DNA of 64,000 nucleotides from Coenobita brevimanus (taxonomy: Eukaryota; Arthropoda; Malacostraca; Decapoda; Coenobitidae): NCBI GenBank assembly GCA_032717465.1, contig JAVRFU010000139.1, forward strand, positions 205,001 to 269,000, in the 5' to 3' direction. The notes under the pieces were generated by a model. That model did no database searches and was not told where the DNA came from. It was given only the letters and a program-made list of their open reading frames with translations. Below are positions 43,493 through 55,049 of this stretch, in pieces; positions within the stretch are counted from its first letter, which is position 1; each line of letters begins with the position of its first letter. Both the position numbers and the translations under genes were made by a program.

Positions 43493-45530
43493 AGTGACTG
43501 CACATAATTGTAAAACCTTCAGCCACCTATTACGGATTTATGACACATGACCACAGTGCCATTTTAAGTCATTACACCACCAAATGTCTAACTTTGCCAA
43601 AAAATCCTCTAAACTTAGTCAACTAATAAGAACTACCCAACTGACACATGACTGTACTTATAAAAGTTGTACCATGTTCATTATATACATACAGAATTCA
43701 TTCATGCAGCTAGCACTCCAAAATAAATACAATAATTGTAATCAAAACAATCACTGTTCTAACCCTATTTCCCAGTAATGAATGGGATGGTTAAGACCAG
43801 AAGTTCTACATTGAACATAACTTACCCAACTGGATAAAAATAACATTCTAAGTAGGTTATCTGTACTAAGATTTCCCATTAAGCTCCACTCACAGCCAGT
43901 ATTAATATCAATGAAGGAAAATTTCCAAACTAAAGGAAAACATGGTTCCTCTACACAGAAATTAAAGCGATGCAAAAATATATCTCAGTTGCAACTTATC
44001 AATTGTAAACAAGGCAGTTGTAAACATATAAGCAAAATATAAATCGGTAAAGTGAGATTCCAAAGTCTGCCACTCAATTTACAATAGAGGTACATATGCT
44101 GTAGTCACAAATCCTTCAGGAAGAGTGTCTTTAATTCAATTTTTGCTACAGCCATAATTTTAAACTTTAGGGAATGACTCTTTTTAGTTAACCCTTTCGT
44201 ATGATGACAATATCTCTTTTAGTGAATCCTTTCCCACGATGACACCTTGTCCTTACATGACATGATTCACCTTATGGGGACATTGTATTATGATCATGTT
44301 AACTCATTCTCCATTATTTGAAGGTGATAGGCAAGATTAAATCATATAAACTGCACTTAATCTATTATCAGACAATTTAAATGAACTTAACACTTACTAT
44401 TTCAGTATCAGTCTGAGTCATTCCTCACTCTCATAAGTCTTGCCCCTCGGACACACTTTCTGTCAACTTTTCATTCTACATGCATGCCATACATCCATAT
44501 TGCCTCAATGCATTCCTATTAGTAACAATGTTATTCATAGAAAATCCACATCTAAAACAGTTTACAACATGGAACTTGGCTGCAAAGAGTTTGACTCCTG
44601 TTCATATACAAGCTGCCACTAGAGAAAGTTTCAGTAAAATTAGAGAACAGCTTTAGGGCACATATACTTTACATCCATTGTTCAGACATGGAGGGACAAC
44701 AAATGAACTGACATATGCTTACTGCCCCAGTAATCCTACACCCACCATCCTTCTAATCAATAAGGCTGTACTGGTAAGAATAATGGTAAAAATAATACTC
44801 AGGGACACCATTGATATTTACAGCTATAATTAATGAAGACTGTGGATCCAGGAAAATGCTGATAAATCTACAGTAGAATGGGAAAATAAATGTACCGTAC
44901 AGTGCTCAGCTGAAAAACTTTTTCTGCATTGCTCTTATTTCAAGTATACCAATTATAAATGCACTAACACAAATAATACTGTACCTTTATCATCCCTGTT
45001 TCCTTATATTTTTTTACAGTCTTCTGTAATAGTATAAAGTGATGCTAAGAAGTTAAAAATTACTGTAAATTTGTTTTGGTTTAGGCCTGCCATTGCTGGC
45101 AAAAGATAAACTGTGGTTGTACCACTGTGGGATTCCTATCCAAAAATACTTACCAGTACCAACACCTCGTACGTATACTACACTATCTTCCACTCACAAT
45201 GCAACAGCTTCCAAAATACACAACAGCTTTAAAGAGCTGTGTAATGGCCTTGAGTACACCACTGATGCTGCAGCCTCACATCAGTTACTCAGCATTACGT
45301 AGATAACTCATTGTTAAAATTTTTTTTATTAAATTGTTTGGTAAATGTCTTTGGATCAGTTACATGAATTTTAATATTACCTTTTCCTCAACGCCACGTC
45401 AAATGTCATCTCTAAGATTTTCCCCGATATCGAGAAGAACTGCTATGATTCCAACCAAAACAAATCTAGAGAAAACTCGAATTAGGGATGGTTTACTTCA
45501 GAGACTTCTCTGTTTCTATATCTTTCTGAG
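43493..45530. other. Non-coding, nothing recognised
   Basis: About 2 kb of AT-rich DNA downstream of the RARS2-like gene. A decayed copy of the TTCACTACGATGAC-type motif lies at 44190-44245. No exon was recognised. Confidence 0.45.
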
Positions 45531-45532
45531 TA

Positions 45533-45670
45533 CAGTAAACCCTCATTATACGATGGGGTTCCGTTCCTGAAAACCCCATCGTATAGCAATCCATTGTATG
45601 GTGAGCCCGTTATAACATGTAGTCAATGGGGATACGTTCCCAGACCTGCCTAAACTCGCACATTCACACA
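45533..45670 (+). mobile_element. Hairpin-bearing transposon end or MITE, copy 2
   Basis: Nearly identical to 39167-39305, including the 14-bp perfect stem (45547-45560 with 45572-45585). Here TA precedes CAGTAAACCC, fitting TA target use by pogo/Tc1-type transposases. Confidence 0.65.
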
Positions 45671-45859
45671 CCTTAACACTCACATACATGAAATATCCTT
45701 ATGTTTAAACATGTAAAGTAACACATTAATAATGAGTAAAGAGGGGAAAAACATGAAAATAACAGTATACAGTAGTTCTTACTATTACTTAAGTAAATAG
45801 GATTGTTGATGTCCCCTCCGAGGCTAAGGGACAGTTAGGGCCTCACAGCCCTCACTCAT

Positions 45860-46035
45860 CACTGGCAGAACTGGCTGACTGGGCAGGGCTGGCTGGCTGC
45901 ACGGAGCTGGCTGATGAGTCTGGACTGGCGGATGAGACTGGGCTAGCTGGCTGGGTGGTGCTGGCTGATGGTGCTGGACCAATCGATAAGACTGGGCTAG
46001 CTGGCTGGGCAGGGCTAGCTAATGAGGCTGGACCG
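45860..46035. repeat. GCTGGCTGG/GCTGGACTGG minisatellite
   Basis: Degenerate units such as ACTGGGCTAGCTGGCTGGGC. The minus-strand frame is a Pro/Ala/Ser repeat and not a protein. Confidence 0.7.
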
Positions 46036-46077
46036 GTGGACAAGTGTGTGTGGTCTAATGCCGACAGTGTGTACACA

Positions 46078-46197
46078 GACACGTGTACGGGACATTGTTT
46101 TCTGTCCGTACACATCCTTCAGGATGGCAAGGGTTTCTGCTGGAGTTTTTCCCATGTTTTTCAAGAACTTGATGTTAATCCTTTGCTCAAGGCTCAT
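46078..46197 (-). pseudogene. Mariner-type transposase N-terminal helix-turn-helix remnant
   Basis: The minus strand reads SLEQRINIKFLKNMGKTPAE, then TLAILKDVYGQKTMSRTRV. This is the first helix-turn-helix (HTH_48-like) of mariner-family transposases and derived genes, which binds the terminal repeats. The frame loses similarity after about 40 residues and no catalytic DD(E/D) region is seen. It may also be a domesticated fragment. Confidence 0.65.
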
Positions 46198-46609
46198 TCT
46201 GTGACAGAGGACACTTGACAGGAGCTACAATACCACCTGTGAAAAGAAGGATAATAGGTTAATTGAACTGCTGCTTTTCTCATACAGTGCTGAGATGTTG
46301 GGCAACACTATGATGTACTTCATTACTGTGTGGCTGACGAATTGTGTGATTAGCAGCCAAAGTTCCATTTCTGTTTTGTCACACCTCATACAATATCAAC
46401 ACCTATCTGTTTGTATTATTTATAAAGACTCCAACATGCCTGTATAAATTAAACATCAATGTCTATCTATACGACTACGGCTACAACCATCACAACAGCT
46501 ACTACTACTATTACTACTACTACAACCACCACAATTATTACTACTACTATTACTACTGCTACTACTATTACCACTACAGTATTCTCAGTAATCAGTTAAT
46601 TAATCAGTA

Positions 46610-46712
46610 ATGAAGAAATTATTTCTTGGTACACTCCAATCCTCCTTTGCCCCAACAGGAGTGTAGGTACCCGAGGCTAGGCTGCTCACTCCCAGCATTT
46701 AAATCAATCCAA
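46610..46712 (-). mobile_element. ATG-tailed SINE fragment
   Basis: CTCCTTTGCCCCAACAGGAG and GGCTAGGCTGCTCACTCCCA match the complement of the 3' part of 41629-41863. Confidence 0.55.
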
Positions 46713-46817
46713 TTAAACCATGCCGCCTCTTAACCACCATACTAAAACTGGCCATGGTGCAGGAAATATTTAGTGAAGTCTGGAGATAAACTGAGTGCCA
46801 AAACCAGCTTATTACAT

Positions 46818-46952
46818 CCTTCCTGATGCTGGGTGTGGGGTGTGAGTTGGGTGGAGGGCAATCAAATGGTGGGTTACAGAGCAACTTGGAGGCATTTTGT
46901 CTGTGGCCTCCCTTTGTTGGATTACAGGCTATAAATAGATAGGTAGATAGGC
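46818..46952 (+). mobile_element. LINE-T, degenerate copy
   Basis: GAGCAACTTGGAGGCATTTT and GTCTGTGGCCTCCCTTTGTT, then a GATA tail, match the LINE-T C-terminus and 3' end with many changes. Confidence 0.6.
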
Positions 46953-47028
46953 TGATGTTGGACACTGCTGGCAAGGGCTAACTGAAGACTAACCTTAATA
47001 AATGAGCATAGGGGAGAAGTGGCAGTGT

Positions 47029-47184
47029 TCACCATATCTCCCTGAGTGGCATGACTTCCAAGATAGTCACACCAGCAGCCAGTTTGTATGTCCCACTGCC
47101 ACAAACAGCACCAGCCTGGCCTAGCCAACATTCTGGGGCATGGACTGGACTGGCAGCTGCTTCAAGGCCCTGTTGCTGGTGCCA
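47029..47184 (-). CDS. RARS2: Mitochondrial arginyl-tRNA synthetase-like, last coding exon (broken)
   Basis: Acceptor TTTCCCATCCACAG/TGGC; the reading ends at TGA (47029-47031). It begins NRALKQLPVQSMPQNVG, then TAG, then ARLVLFVAV, and after a shift of frame TYKLAAGVTILEVMPLREIW and the stop. This matches the C-terminal helix of RARS2, where HKTL, EVAxARLHLF and LxxGMKLLGI occupy the same places and the protein ends a few residues later. Two lesions are visible: an in-frame TAG, and loss of one base near GTGGGACATA (a four-G run would restore the frame). The previous exon is 48684-48760. The domain packs against the tRNA anticodon stem. Either a decayed copy or assembly error. Confidence 0.7.
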   Translation of the reverse strand, partial: WHQQQGLEAAASPVHAPECWLGQAGAVCGSGTYKLAAGVTILEVMPLREIW

Positions 47185-47264
47185 CTGTGGATGGGAAACA
47201 CAATATCATCAACAGCCAGCCCTTGTAAACTTAGTGGCTTGGTTATTGCTGGCCCTACATTTGA

Positions 47265-47698
47265 AGGACAGACAGTAGAAAATACAGACAGGAAGACAGT
47301 AGGAGATACAGACTGAGGAAGACAGTTAGAAATAAATACAGGGGAAGACAATAAGAAATAAAGACAGAGGATGACAGTTAGAAATAAAGACAGGAGAAGA
47401 CAGTACAAAATATAGACAGAGGAAGACAGTAGGAAGTACAGACAGAGGAAGACAGTAGGAAATATATACAGAGGAAGACAGTAGGAAAAACACAGAGGAA
47501 GACAACAGGAAATACAGACACAGGAAGACAGTAGGAAATACAGAAAGAGGAATATAGTAGGATATATAGAGGAAGACAGTAGGAAATGAAGACAGTGGAG
47601 GACAGTAGGAAATACAGACAGAGGAAGACAGTAGGAAATACAGACAGAGGAAAACAGTAGGACATACAAGCAGAGGAAGACAGTAGGAAATACATTTG
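47265..47698. repeat. 26-bp minisatellite
   Basis: About 16 units of GACAGTAGGAAATACAGACA plus GAGGAA with substitutions and small indels. It lies just inside the intron upstream of the last RARS2-like exon. Minus-strand frames of up to 200 residues are products of the repeat. Confidence 0.9.
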
Positions 47699-48000
47699 GA
47701 GTGGTGGACTCAAGGCCTGCCAACTGCCACTGAACTGGTCAAGTGGATTTGTCTGCAACCATCGACTAACCAAACCTACACCATACCACTGTCTACCTCA
47801 TCTGTCTTCTGTTTCACCCTAAGTGTCTTATCTCTGGCCTGCCCTTATAACTTTACCAGCCCATAACAACTCTACAACTCTATATGATGATCCTTCCACA
47901 CTACATACTAGCTCTGCCATACAATTTTATTCCGCTCTGGGAACACTTTTAAAACCTTCTGATACATGAAAACTCCCTATATTACATTCTTACTGATGCC

Positions 48001-48215
48001 ACTTTTTTTTTTTAATGTAAGGAAGAAGGAACCAAAAGCCTGGAAGATTGTTTCCTCCACGAAAAAATAAGACAGACAGCCAAAATTCGAGATCCATTCA
48101 TTGCAAGACAACTAGGCACAATGTGTTTGAGAGATTGGAGGCCATAGGCTGTAGGAAATACAGATGGAGGAAGACAGTTCCAGAGTTGACCTTTTGCATA
48201 CATGAAGGACCGGGT
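48001..48215 (-). mobile_element. LINE-B, RT C-terminus and 3' UTR
   Basis: Encodes GQLWNCLPPSVFPTAYGLQS on the minus strand, followed by the 3' UTR ending GGTTCCTTCTTCCTTACATT and a T/A-rich tail. Same family as 27308-27595 and 57790-58190. Confidence 0.75.
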
Positions 48216-48479
48216 GTAATGATTAACTCTTGCATTATACAGAGTTTAAAAGAGACCTGTAACTTCAGCAATTTATATTCTTTTGATATGATGATCTAAA
48301 TGATGGTCCTTTCTATGGTATTCCCTCCATTATCAGAAAATGTTCAGCTTGAGGAGACCTTTTGTGTTGCTAGAGATATGAGAAAATGAATTGCTTTGGG
48401 GTCTTGCAGCTGCTGATGTTTTGAGAGGGAAAAACTCAATGTATGTGCTTACAGACTTCACTTACTGAAGGGTTCATCA

Positions 48480-48620
48480 TCATCATCATCATATACTACT
48501 CATCAGCTCCTTATCATTATAATCCTCATCATCATCATCATTCATAATCCTGACCTCTCTTTCCGACCTAAGGCAAGATGAGGTGAGGGATTGTTCAGAA
48601 AGCAAGGAAAGAGAAAGCAG
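48480..48620 (-). mobile_element. ATG-tailed SINE 3' fragment
   Basis: Complement of (ATG)n next to GACCTCTCTTTCCGACCTAA, similar to 50445-50525. Confidence 0.5.
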
Positions 48621-48683
48621 AGTATGGGGAAAACACAGTTGTAGATGAACAGCATGCACAAAATGAACACATAACTGACATAC

Positions 48684-48760
48684 CACAGAATGAAGTTAGG
48701 TAGCTGACAAGGACACACAGCTCCAGTTCTTGGTACATCTCCACCAACACCTTGTCAAAC
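48684..48760 (-). CDS. RARS2: Mitochondrial arginyl-tRNA synthetase-like, penultimate coding exon
   Basis: A 77-bp exon with acceptor CATACTTGCAG/GTTT and donor TCTGTG/GTATGT. It starts with the last base of a codon, then FDKVLVEMYQELELCVLVSY and LTSFC, and ends with one base over. It aligns with the RARS2 segment [20 protein letters not shown] followed by VSYLLTLSH. No lesion lies inside this exon. The exon before it (53936-54089) ends DLA plus G; one extra A there would create the Arg codon that precedes FDKV. Part of the C-terminal anticodon-binding helical domain. Confidence 0.72.
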
Positions 48761-48867
48761 CTGCAAGTATGGGATATGGCAGTGGCCACTTAAAAATGAC
48801 CTATTAAATTCATCATCAGCTAGTCCTTCCCTACAGTTTCCAGCAATTGCAAAAAGTAATGAGCTGG

Positions 48868-48945
48868 TTTGGGTACCTTGTTTATAGCCATCCCTTACGG
48901 GATTTAGGCATCAAAGAGCACACAGAAAGGTAGATAGATAGGATA
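48868..48945 (+). mobile_element. LINE-T/SINE-T tail fragment
   Basis: TTTATAGCCATCCCTTACGG then GATTTAGGCATC and a GATA-like run. Only the shared tail is left, so the parent family cannot be told. Confidence 0.55.
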
Positions 48946-49091
48946 CCTGCTATAGCTTCCAATCCACAGAACATATTATCAGCACTACCATGGCCAGCCT
49001 CGGTATGGGCATGCATTTAAGAGGAAGCATGGCATAATGACTAACTGAATCCGATGCTATTTCACCAATGACACATCTTAACATTGCACTA

Positions 49092-49276
49092 ATCTATCTA
49101 TCTATCTATCTATTGCCAGATACCATAATCCCATAAGGGGTGGCCATTTGACTCTGAGTTATTTGTTTCACAAGGAGGGGCACTAACCCTCCACCAACCC
49201 ACTTGCTGACACGTAGGGAGCACGTATGGGTTGGTTATATGGTTACCACCCAGCGTTGTAAATAGTTTCTTGGCTT
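49092..49276 (-). mobile_element. SINE-T, 5'-truncated copy
   Basis: (TCTA)n, CATTTGACTCTGAGTTATTT, CACTAACCCTCCACCAACCC and GTTACCACCCAGCGTTGTAA match the family's 3' half. Confidence 0.8.
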
Positions 49277-50124
49277 GATGGGTTTTCGCTTACCAAAAAT
49301 CACTATGTTCTCGTACCTTCACCTCTTCAATATAATATAATCTATTTCACATTAGCCTTACTCTAACCAGAATTTTATAATCATGTTAGAAAAGATATCT
49401 CAGTTAGAGGGGGTTAAATATGGCTTGCTTTAACTTCTTCTCAACTATACCCTTTCTACTCTAACTTGGCCTAACACTGGTATCTCTCCACCTTGCATAC
49501 TAAGTTGTGGCAATAGATTACCACTAGTATATGGTGCTAATAATGAAGGAATGCTACAGAAAGGATGTAGAGCCATAGCAATTTTCTCTTCTGCTACTGT
49601 GCTGTGTGAAATAAAGTGAAGAAGGATGAAAATCTGGGCCAGGTTAATGTAAATGAGGTATTGCTGGCTTACCCAGACCAAGTAACATCATCTGGTTACA
49701 GCTAGTACAAATTACAAATTGGACACACACTGTATATGTTATGTGAGGAATGTATGTACTTCTATTACTCTTGGTCTGGTTGGAAAGCGATATGATATAC
49801 AAACAACAAGAAATTTTCAACAGCAGAGGTTTGATCCAAAATATTACACCTTTCTTCCATACAACTGGTAGAGTTAACTGCCTGACTATGGCAAATCAGT
49901 CTTATAGAAAATTTGGCATAGGAGGCTTTATTTTTTTTCAACAGTTTACCGTGCACTTAATTCCATAACTAAAAATAACAGCAGCTTATAATGGAGACTC
50001 ACTGTATACTGAGAAATGTTGATGTACCATGCAAACTGGTACTTCACACGGAATGTATTGGCTTACACAGCAAATACTGGTTCTGTGTTTCCTTCCTCGA
50101 TGTGGGCGTAAAAATATACATACA

Positions 50125-50375
50125 TGGCCATGTGGAGAGGATGGAGGGCGAAAGACTGGCGAAGAGAGTGTATGTGAGTGAGGTGGAGGGGGGAAGAGGG
50201 AGGGGGAGGCCGAGGATGAGATGGAGGGATGGGGTGGAGAGGTATATGAGAGAGGGGGGTGTGAGTTGGGAGCAGGGCAGTGAAATGGCAGGGGACAGGG
50301 CGACTTGGAGGCGATTTGTTTGTGGCCACCCCAAACGGGATTGAGGCGTCTGGCAATAGATAGATAGATAGAAAC
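50125..50375 (+). mobile_element. LINE-T, cleanest C-terminal copy
   Basis: Open frame GHVERMEGERLAKRVYVSEV, EGGRGRGRPRMRWRDGVERY, MREGGVSWEQGSEMAGDRAT, WRRFVCGHPKRD and a stop, followed by GCGTCTGGCAATAGATAGAT. The frame is intact from the GHVERM motif to the end, so it is the best reference for the family's C-terminus. The RWFGHVERM plus RGRPxxxW motif set is typical of RT C-termini in RTE-related LINEs. Confidence 0.85.
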
Positions 50376-50439
50376 AATAAAAAATCACAACATATTAAGA
50401 TCACTGACTGACACAATCTACAAAATATAAATATTTCCC

Positions 50440-50525
50440 CGATAACATCATCATCATTCTGACCCTTTTTTCCTGCCTAAAGAGGAAGTGAGATAAGGCC
50501 CAGACAAGGAAAGAGAAAAAATTGA
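50440..50525 (-). mobile_element. ATG-tailed SINE 3' fragment
   Basis: CATCATCATTCTGACCCTTT and TTTCCTGCCTAAAGAGGAAG are the complement of a short 3' end with ATG tail. Confidence 0.5.
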
Positions 50526-50979
50526 AGCTGGCAGAATTACTGATAGCACGTCACAAATTAAATAACACAAAACAAATAAATGGGTAGGGGGCGCAACATC
50601 TCAAAAATTTACATAAGTATCAAATGAAGTTGTACTGTACTAAATGACTAAAAAAAATGGAATACTAAAAAAAAACAATGAAAATAAATGGAAAGCCTAA
50701 TACTAAGGACACCCAATGGATAACATGCAATATTCCAACTAACAACGGCTCAGGTACCAGAGTTTGTTCACTACCAGAATTTAACCATCGCAACTACAAA
50801 TAAACTGGGAAGAAGTACTTGACCTTCAAACCTTTATATCTCTTATCTTTTTATATCTCCAATTCTAGACTTATATAAACTGCCCCCTGTATTCAGCTAT
50901 CTATTGTCTGCTTTGTATTTATCCTGCCTGGGCTGAGAGGAACGAAAGTATCACCATCACATTTGTCTTAACTCTTTAT

Positions 50980-51145
50980 CATTATCATCATCATCCAGAC
51001 CTCCTTTCCCACCCCAGGGCAGGGTGAGGAGTAGCAATTTCCAGGCAGCTCAAGTCTGCCCAGTCCAGTGGGCCATGTTTCACTCATCACTCAAGCCCCC
51101 GGATTCCTGGCTCTATCTGATACGCCAAAAACTTTCACCACATTC
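50980..51145 (-). mobile_element. ATG-tailed SINE-like element
   Basis: The reverse complement matches 24160-24395 along most of its length (GAGCCAGGAATCCGGGGGCT, GGAAAGGAGGTCTGGATGAT). Confidence 0.7.
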
Positions 51146-51149
51146 TGTA

Positions 51150-51990
51150 ACAACCCCCAATCCTGAGATGCACCACCCTCCCTTATATACTCTTTCTTGT
51201 ACTTTCCCATCCCCTTTACTTCACCATTTTGTCCTTCTTGGTCAATCTTAAATACAAAATCTTCAACCTTGTTTTTTAATCAACCTTCCTTATACAGTTA
51301 CCAAAAACTGTTTTGGGTCATACATATATACATACATAAATTTTGTATAGTAGTGTTCCATGCCTGCACAGCTCAGCATTTCTATTATTTATTTATATAT
51401 TTACTTTTTTTACCTAATGGCTCTTTTTGATGTATTTAATATATGCCCTCCCACCCTAATCCTCCACCATTTTCTTTTTCCTCCCTTACCCTTATACTCT
51501 CCCATACTGACCCCCTACCCTGTTTTTGGTCCTAGTTCCCTATATAATCCACCTAGCTCTTTCTCTCCTCCTCCTTTCAAACACGTCACTATTACATAAA
51601 AAACATTCAATATCTTTGTAAGTATATTTAAACTCAAGCTAATTCTGGCTTCCTTACACTCTCATCTCGAGGTATGAATTGGAAGTGCAAGACAACTTTG
51701 GCTCTCATGATTACGAATATATCACTATACTTTGTTTTCGTAGTTATGCATACATCTCTATATTTAGCTTTTGCAGTTACACATGCCATACATCGATACA
51801 CAGCATTTGGCTTTTGCAATATATTCAGCTTTTACGATTACACACACACTGCTATATTTACTTACTGTAGTTATGCATATATCACACTATCAGCCGTGCT
51901 CTATGTACAGTGCAATGTCTTTTCATTCACACAACCCACTGATGCTCCATACAGTCCATTATCAAAGGAATGCTATTTCAATGTATATTC
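51150..51990. other. Non-coding intronic DNA
   Basis: T-rich, no exon recognised. A loose repetition of AGTTATGCATACATCTCTAT-like units lies at about 51740-51890. Confidence 0.45.
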
Positions 51991-51995
51991 AGGGA

Positions 51996-52378
51996 CAAAA
52001 GTTCAGCCATTTCACCTCTTCTACTTCCAATTTTCTACTGCTGGCTAATATTCCTAAGCTGAGAGAGACTTGGCAAATTTCCCAGCCTATAAACACCAAA
52101 GTTCATCCAATCTCTCACCTCTTATGCTTCTCATTTTTTTCTGCTGACTAATATTCCTATGCTGAAAGAGGCTTGGTACACTCCTCTGCCCACAGATACA
52201 AAAGTGTACCTTGTATTTCACCCCTTCCACATCCTTTTTTCTGCTGGCCAATAATCTTAGGCTTGGTATGTTTCTCTGCCTTAATATTTCACCCCTTCTA
52301 CTTCTCACTTTCCTTTGCTGGCTAATATTGCTAAGCAGAGAGAGGCTTGGTTTATTTCACTGCCAAGAAATGTCTCTC
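51996..52378. repeat. About 100-bp tandem repeat, four degenerate units
   Basis: TCTGCTGGCTAATATTCCTA followed by AGCTGAGAGAGGCTTGG and later TTTCACCCCTTCTACTTCTC recur at about 52030, 52140, 52240 and 52313. Confidence 0.75.
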
Positions 52379-53083
52379 TGATACAAAGGGATGAAAGTAT
52401 CAAAAGTACTATAGCGAACATGTTGTAGGTGTGAAGTAGATGCAGCTGAATAGTGAAACAGATGCAGTTGAATAGTAGATGCAACTGAACTCTTGTCCCC
52501 TTCTATACAATTAGTATTATGAAATACTAATACTATAAAACATCTGCTGCACACTTTAAGTATTACTGTATATACTGCACTTCTCAGCTGTGAAAGTTAT
52601 AACAGTGCATATACAAATCAAATCATACACAGAAGCACATTAACTGGAATACATATGGTTCTCATTACTCATCCAGAAGTGTAATAATGGTAAATATACA
52701 CCAATATAAATACAGAAAAATACAGAAATACATGAAAACATATAGTAAGACCCCTCTATGGCAGACTAATTAAGGGGAAAGTGTCCATCTCAAGAGGTTG
52801 TCCATCATGTAACAATTTATCATATGGCACCAAAATTTTGAGGTTTACTTGCAGACTGATTCACTCTTCACTATTTAATAAGCTGACACAATGTTATATT
52901 CAATCAGCAACAGTACAGTAGCACTGGTAGCACCAGGTTTATCTGAAATGTGAAACTGGTGAACTGCAGGCTGAAGTTGCTGCCTTGTCTTTCAGGCAAT
53001 GTCACCCTTATCCATTTCACTTTAACTGGCTGCCTTAACAGAAGTCTGCCTCAGAGGGATATTACTGTACCAATAAAAATAAG

Positions 53084-53084
<1 letters not shown>

Positions 53085-53128
<44 letters not shown>

Positions 53129-53130
53129 GT
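53085..53130. repeat. (TA)n microsatellite
   Basis: TA run with one GTA interruption. Confidence 0.9.
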
Positions 53131-53217
53131 AATGTTCTTCGGCTCAGCAACCTGGCATATCAAATTGCTATCTGGAACAAAGAAGAAACCAGCTGCCTTC
53201 AGTAAGTATTTAACAAA

Positions 53218-53250
53218 CATCATCATCATCATCATCATCATCATCATAGA
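53218..53250. repeat. (CAT)n microsatellite
   Basis: Ten or so CAT units, followed by an RT remnant. It could be the tail complement of another element. Confidence 0.8.
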
Positions 53251-53309
53251 AAATGCATAGTCAACTAAACAGCCTCATTAAACAAGGAAATTATACATTC
53301 TAAAACACA

Positions 53310-53580
53310 GGCAACTGGTAAAATGGTAACAGGGAAAACTGTGGGTGTGTATGGTGTGGCAGATGAAATGCTGAAAGCATCTGGTGATGTAGCAGTGATA
53401 CTGTGAATGTTTACGAGGGGAAGGGTGATGCTCTTATTCGAGGTACCTGTAGGAGATAATTCTGTCCTGCATGAGCAAGGAGACTTAACATTAATAAGAG
53501 ACAATTTGGTTTTATCCCTAGCAGAGGAACTGTTCATGCAATATTTAAAGTACTGTTAGGCAACTCAGGAAAGCTTTTAG
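53310..53580 (+). mobile_element. RTE-like reverse-transcriptase N-terminal palm remnant
   Basis: One frame reads KTVGVYGVADEMLKASGDVA, like the GxxGIDGIPAEMLKAGGE motif at the start of RTE RT domains. A second frame reads NKRQFGFIPSRGTVHAIF, like the QFGFxPGRSTxDAIF motif. The segment between them is shortened and out of frame, so this is a dead fragment. Confidence 0.75.
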
Positions 53581-53679
53581 GGTAAGAAAACATATTTACT
53601 TTGTTTTTGTTGACAGTTCTACTTTCATTACTCTATTTTCTTGCATCTGGATCCTTCCCACCCCATTTTCTGTAAGAAT

Positions 53680-53930
53680 TAATGTTAAGATAATGCTTAG
53701 GTTAGATTCATATATGTCAGATGAGGTTATTAGAGTACATAATATTAAAACATACATGATCTGGGTTACAATAGATTAGGAAGCTCTGGGTTAAATTAAG
53801 GTAGGATGGACCAGATTAGATTCAACAGGTTAGCATAGAGTGGGATAGGGTTATAAAGGTGAGATTAGGTTAGCTAATGTTTGGACTGGATAGGATATGT
53901 TAGGTAAGTCTAGGTTATCTATTTCTAATG
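53680..53930. repeat. Degenerate TTAGG-type pentamer region
   Basis: AGGTTA/GGTTAG pentamers recur in the intron just downstream (minus strand) of the RARS2-like exon at 53936. Confidence 0.5.
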
Positions 53931-53935
53931 CTAAC

Positions 53936-54089
53936 CTGCCAAGTCTTGTACAGGCAATGCCACTGGGGTGTCTGTGAGGAGGGTGGGGGTGGGGGTGAGA
54001 TGAGGGTTAAGCACCAGGCCACACTCCCTCTCCAGGCTCACCAGGCGACAGTGGACGTACTGCAGCTTCACTCCCATGTCTCTGTGTCT
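53936..54089 (-). CDS. RARS2: Mitochondrial arginyl-tRNA synthetase-like exon, start of C-terminal helical domain
   Basis: A 154-bp exon with acceptor GGACTTGCAG/AGAC and donor GGCAG/GTTAGC. It encodes RHRDMGVKLQYVHCRLVSLE, RECGLVLNPHLTPTPTLLTD and TPVALPVQDLA. It matches the RARS2 region reading [20 protein letters not shown], the entry to the DALR-type anticodon-binding domain. In other class Ia ArgRS the first part is the well-conserved FxxRGxTGxYLQYxxAR. The Thr of DTG is Met here and the Arg of HAR is retained (HCR). The exon end is one base short of the phase needed by the next exon. Confidence 0.75.
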
Positions 54090-54927
54090 CTGCAAGTCCA
54101 ATGGTAATATCAAACTTATGACCTGAACAAATTTACGACTATGGTAAATGACTACACAATCAACATTGAGGCAGATGATGTGTGTTAAGCAGCAACCATT
54201 AAACTCTTCCACTCCATCAGGTTTAAACTCTTCCACTCCATCAGGTTTCCCTCAAGCTAAACACAATTGTCTGGTGGTAACAATAAAATAAGGCTTGAGT
54301 CATACTTCAGACACTAATGAAGATTTTTTTTTCTTCCGCTGTATACTGTAGTAAAACAAAAATATTCACTACAAAAGCAACAAAGTCAATTAACCCAGCA
54401 TAACTTCACTCTAAATTTTCTTGTGAAGTGTACAGTTATGGTTAAAGGCTAATGTATATCTGAGTACAGCAGACTCCACCACCACCACTCCCTGACTATG
54501 TACATATTCCTTACTATCTCACCTACTGAATTCATCTAAATTTCACGATGTACTAGGCCTCAGGTCCTCAGTCCCTGGCAGTTCCCACTAATCCTCTTGA
54601 TGATATCTGCAGCCACAATGAAGCTGAGTAGTGATGGGGTAGGGCAGAAATTACCCAGATGCTTTCACGCCATAACTTCACTGGACATGTTAACTTTAAT
54701 AGCATGGGAAACAACCGAAGCACTGGCACAACTGATATAACTTTTTGACACCACTGTTCCCCAGTATTAAATGGAGACCAACAGTCTGAGTTACTTTGTT
54801 AAGCCAGTATTAACCTGCAGACACATACACTCCTTGAGAGCTGTGTGTACTAACCTGCTGTGATTACCTTTTTGTACTCGATATTTTTGTATTACCTTTT
54901 TGTATTCCTTTTTTGTTTTTGTTTTAC

Positions 54928-54995
54928 GATGATGTAGGAGAGAGCCACCTTCTCAGCCATGTCATCATCACTTGTCCTCACACTGGCCCTTGTAT
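54928..54995 (-). CDS. RARS2: Mitochondrial arginyl-tRNA synthetase-like exon before the anticodon-binding domain
   Basis: A 68-bp exon with acceptor CTGTTCCTGCAG/ATAC and donor ATCATC/GTAAAA. Two bases finish a codon, then TRASVRTSDDDMAEKVALSY and II follow, ending in phase 0. It matches the RARS2 stretch [20 protein letters not shown] (helix before the QDFKG motif). The exon with QDFKG and the following strand was not found between here and 54089. The assignment rests on a short but position-specific match. Confidence 0.6.
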
Positions 54996-55049
54996 CTGCA
55001 GGAACAGAAGCACTTTAGTTCATCTGATTACTCATTTCATCACCATTAA

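Noticed and set aside
45093..45302. 69-residue + strand ORF as a possible host exon
   Set aside because: No recognisable domain and no convincing splice sites at its limits.
47121..47773. 200- and 131-residue ORFs with FPTVFLCLYFLL repeats, like a multi-pass membrane protein
   Set aside because: They are readings of a 26-bp minisatellite (period not a multiple of three, so the three frames alternate).
54540..54700. A further RARS2-like exon (missing QDFKG segment)
   Set aside because: Weak local similarity (LWRESI, AADIIKRIS) but no frame gives the conserved motif with proper splice sites.
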